Positions 4,038 through 5,837 of a stretch of DNA of 5,837 nt are shown in pieces. Source of the DNA: an uncultured Flavobacteriales bacterium (GTDB lineage: Bacteria > Bacteroidota > Bacteroidia > Flavobacteriales > Crocinitomicaceae); contig CAMPIU010000205.1 in NCBI GenBank assembly GCA_946886545.1, forward strand, positions 1-5,837, given 5' to 3'. A model generated the notes under the pieces. That model saw nothing but the letters and a program-made list of their open reading frames with translations, was not told where the DNA came from and did no database searches. The translations under genes and the position numbers were made by a program. The number at the start of each line of letters is the position of its first letter. Position 1 is the first letter of the stretch.

Positions 4038-5837
4038 TTTTTCGTTTTACCATACCAACCCTGTTGATTATGACCTCTTGTCCTGTTTTGGGGCAAGAGG
4101 TTAAACCAATTGAAGAAGTTGTTATTTCTCCGGTTAACGACCGCGAAAACAGTATCCGGATCGAATTATCGAAAGATAAAATTCAAAACAAACTTGCCAG
4201 TGACCTGGGACAAATCTTAAGCTTACTTCCCGGCCTTCAAGTCAAAAACTACGGAGATGTCGGCGGATTAAAAACTGTCAGTTTCCGGAGCTTGGGTGCA
4301 GGACATACGGCATTGGTTCAGGATTATTCTTCTGTTTCCACTACTCAAAGCGGTCAGGCAGATTTAAGTTCTTTTCCTGTTGATTTTATAGAACAATTGG
4401 AACTGATCGCACTTTCCCCTACCCGGACACAGATTCCGATCCATGCAAAACTGGCCGGAGTGGTAGTGAATGTCGAATCTGTTCATGCTTATGTTGGTAC
4501 AAACGTGCGAAACCTTATTCTGGGCTTACAGGCAGGATCCTTTGATCAGTATGAAGGTTACCTGATGCTTCAGAAAAGATCGCCGAAATGGGCAGGAACT
4601 TTAAGCGGGAAAATCCGGTCTTACGGTGGTTCTTACCCTTATACTTACCTGAACGGAAATACACGCATTGAAGATCGGCGGAAAAACAACAGTTTATTGG
4701 AGTACTTCGGCACTGCTTCCATCCGGTTTTCTCCAACAAAAAATCACCAGTTTCAACTTCGCATTTCTGGAAACGAATATAAAAAAGACCTGGCCGGCGC
4801 TGTGATCTTTTATAACAGCAACACTGCCCAGTATTTAAATGGCTATGGTCTCAATGGTTCTCTGAATCACAGGTATTCAAAGAATAAATGGGATGTATTC
4901 TCTTCTGTGAACTATCAAAAAAACAACCTGCAGTACCTCGATTCAACTTATCTCAATTCTCTCGGTTACCTGGATCAGCGATTTTACTCCGACCAGTTTG
5001 ATTTCCAGTCACAGGCTGCATATGCCATTACAAAAGATCTGGAGATTCTGATTGGTAGTTCTTTTATCTCTGAGGAACTGAAAGGAAAATCCCTTGTTGG
5101 TGCACCGTATAGAAACACATCCGAAAGTATTCTCGGGATCGAATGGAAAGCGATTGGGAAAATTTTGGTGCAGCTTGGGGCGCAGGGTGTTTTTGAAAAA
5201 CGGGATACCTTAAAACAAAATCAGTGGAATTTATTACCCGCTCTTTCCTGGAGTTTTGATCTGGGAAGCAAAAACAAGATCGGGATCGTTTATCGTTACA
5301 CTTGCCGACAACCAACCTTCAATGAATTATATTACCGTCAAATAGGAAACACAAAGCTCAGAACTGAGAAAGCACACGTTGCTTCCCTGCGTTATGAATT
5401 GGTACTTCTGCTAAGAAAAGGAATTTCCCAAACAATGATTCAACCTTTTTACTCCTATGTCTATGACAAAATACTCGCTGTTCCCACGAAAAACCTGTTT
5501 ATCTGGAGTATTCAAAATATCGGAATATCAGATGCAATGGGAGTTGAGTTCACACAATTCATACAAAAGAAAATTACCAATCATACACTTGGTGCGCGAA
5601 TCAATTACACCTTTCAATACGCCAGGGATATCAGTGACCCGGAAAGTCAGACCTATAAAGACATTTTAAGTTATTCACCACTGCATTCCGGAAGCCTTGA
5701 ATTGGATTATTCATGGAAGAAGATCGGTTTCTTCGTTCTGACATCTTATTTGGGAGAACGCTATGCAATGAATCAGAATATTCCGTCTAATTTACTGGAA
5801 GCTTATTTATTACTGGACGCAGGAGCATCTTACACAC
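4034..5837 (+). CDS. btuB: BtuB-like TonB-dependent outer-membrane receptor, 3' end cut by window edge
   Basis: Outer-membrane beta-barrel receptor expected to import cobalamin using TonB energy. 601 codons are present with no stop or shift; BtuB homologues run about 600-700 aa, so little is missing. The likely start is TTG at 4034, inside the TTGA formed with the upstream stop (4035-4037). It yields a signal peptide, IFRFTIPTLLIMTSCPVLG, with cleavage near residue 20. The first ATG, at 4070, leaves only MTSCPVLGQ and no export signal. A TonB-box-like IEEVVIS lies at 26-32. The plug (about 50-149) has LSLLPGLQV, SFRSLGAGHTA and QSGQADLSSFPVDFIEQLEL. The RSLGAxHT...QxGQxDL pattern resembles Bacteroidota B12 receptors as I recall them. 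In the barrel, RQPTFNELYYRQIGN (425-439) plus KLRTEK is the conserved TBDR/BtuB strand-loop motif. The riboswitch controls it through the preceding gene. Cys16 could be misread as a lipobox. Corrinoid as substrate rests on riboswitch context. Confidence 0.9.
   Translation, partial: MIFRFTIPTLLIMTSCPVLGQEVKPIEEVVISPVNDRENSIRIELSKDKIQNKLASDLGQILSLLPGLQVKNYGDVGGLKTVSFRSLGAGHTALVQDYSSVSTTQSGQADLSSFPVDFIEQLELIALSPTRTQIPIHAKLAGVVVNVESVHAYVGTNVRNLILGLQAGSFDQYEGYLMLQKRSPKWAGTLSGKIRSYGGSYPYTYLNGNTRIEDRRKNNSLLEYFGTASIRFSPTKNHQFQLRISGNEYKKDLAGAVIFYNSNTAQYLNGYGLNGSLNHRYSKNKWDVFSSVNYQKNNLQYLDSTYLNSLGYLDQRFYSDQFDFQSQAAYAITKDLEILIGSSFISEELKGKSLVGAPYRNTSESILGIEWKAIGKILVQLGAQGVFEKRDTLKQNQWNLLPALSWSFDLGSKNKIGIVYRYTCRQPTFNELYYRQIGNTKLRTEKAHVASLRYELVLLLRKGISQTMIQPFYSYVYDKILAVPTKNLFIWSIQNIGISDAMGVEFTQFIQKKITNHTLGARINYTFQYARDISDPESQTYKDILSYSPLHSGSLELDYSWKKIGFFVLTSYLGERYAMNQNIPSNLLEAYLLLDAGASYT

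Noticed and set aside
4034..4093. Lipoprotein reading of the receptor N-terminus (MTSC, Cys16)
   Set aside because: TonB-dependent receptors are beta-barrels and rarely lipidated; the hydrophobic core and the VLG-Q site downstream fit ordinary signal peptidase I cleavage better.
4515..5669. Three short open frames (4515-4739 minus, 5064-5315 minus, 5457-5669 plus)
   Set aside because: All are shadows of the continuous TonB-dependent receptor frame that runs from 4034 to the window end.

Overview
The window looks like chromosomal DNA from a member of the Bacteroidota, probably a flavobacterium-like lineage. The evidence is a secreted protein with a type IX secretion (T9SS) C-terminal sorting domain, near-perfect TAnnTTTG promoter -7 elements, weak Shine-Dalgarno sequences, and a GlmM and RibH of the type found in that phylum. 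No transposase, phage gene, tRNA or rRNA is visible.

Left half, minus strand (1-2385): three genes run leftwards. A membrane-anchored TPR protein (2385-1753) is followed 9 nt later by ribH (lumazine synthase, GTG start, 1743-1255). After a 72-nt spacer with a 10-bp inverted repeat comes glmM, a phosphoglucosamine mutase-like gene cut by the left edge (1182-1). These are housekeeping functions: cell-envelope precursor synthesis, riboflavin synthesis and a probable envelope helper.

Middle (2386-3077): a 692-nt intergenic region between divergent genes. In order it holds a probable promoter for the TPR gene, five tandem copies of an 11-bp repeat, two small REP-like hairpins, a promoter -7 element facing right, a well-conserved cobalamin (B12) riboswitch, and a leader that could fold as a transcription attenuator.

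Right half, plus strand (3078-5837): an apparent two-gene B12-controlled operon. The first gene encodes a DUF4465 protein with a signal peptide and a T9SS sorting tail. The second encodes a BtuB-like TonB-dependent receptor cut by the right edge. It appears to start at a TTG inside the stop of the first gene (TTGA overlap), because only that start gives it a signal peptide. The likely logic is that a surface protein captures corrinoid and hands it to the outer-membrane receptor, both being repressed when B12 is plentiful. This resembles the surface B12-binding lipoprotein plus BtuB arrangement of gut Bacteroides, but with T9SS export replacing the lipoprotein anchor. It is the most interesting part of the window.
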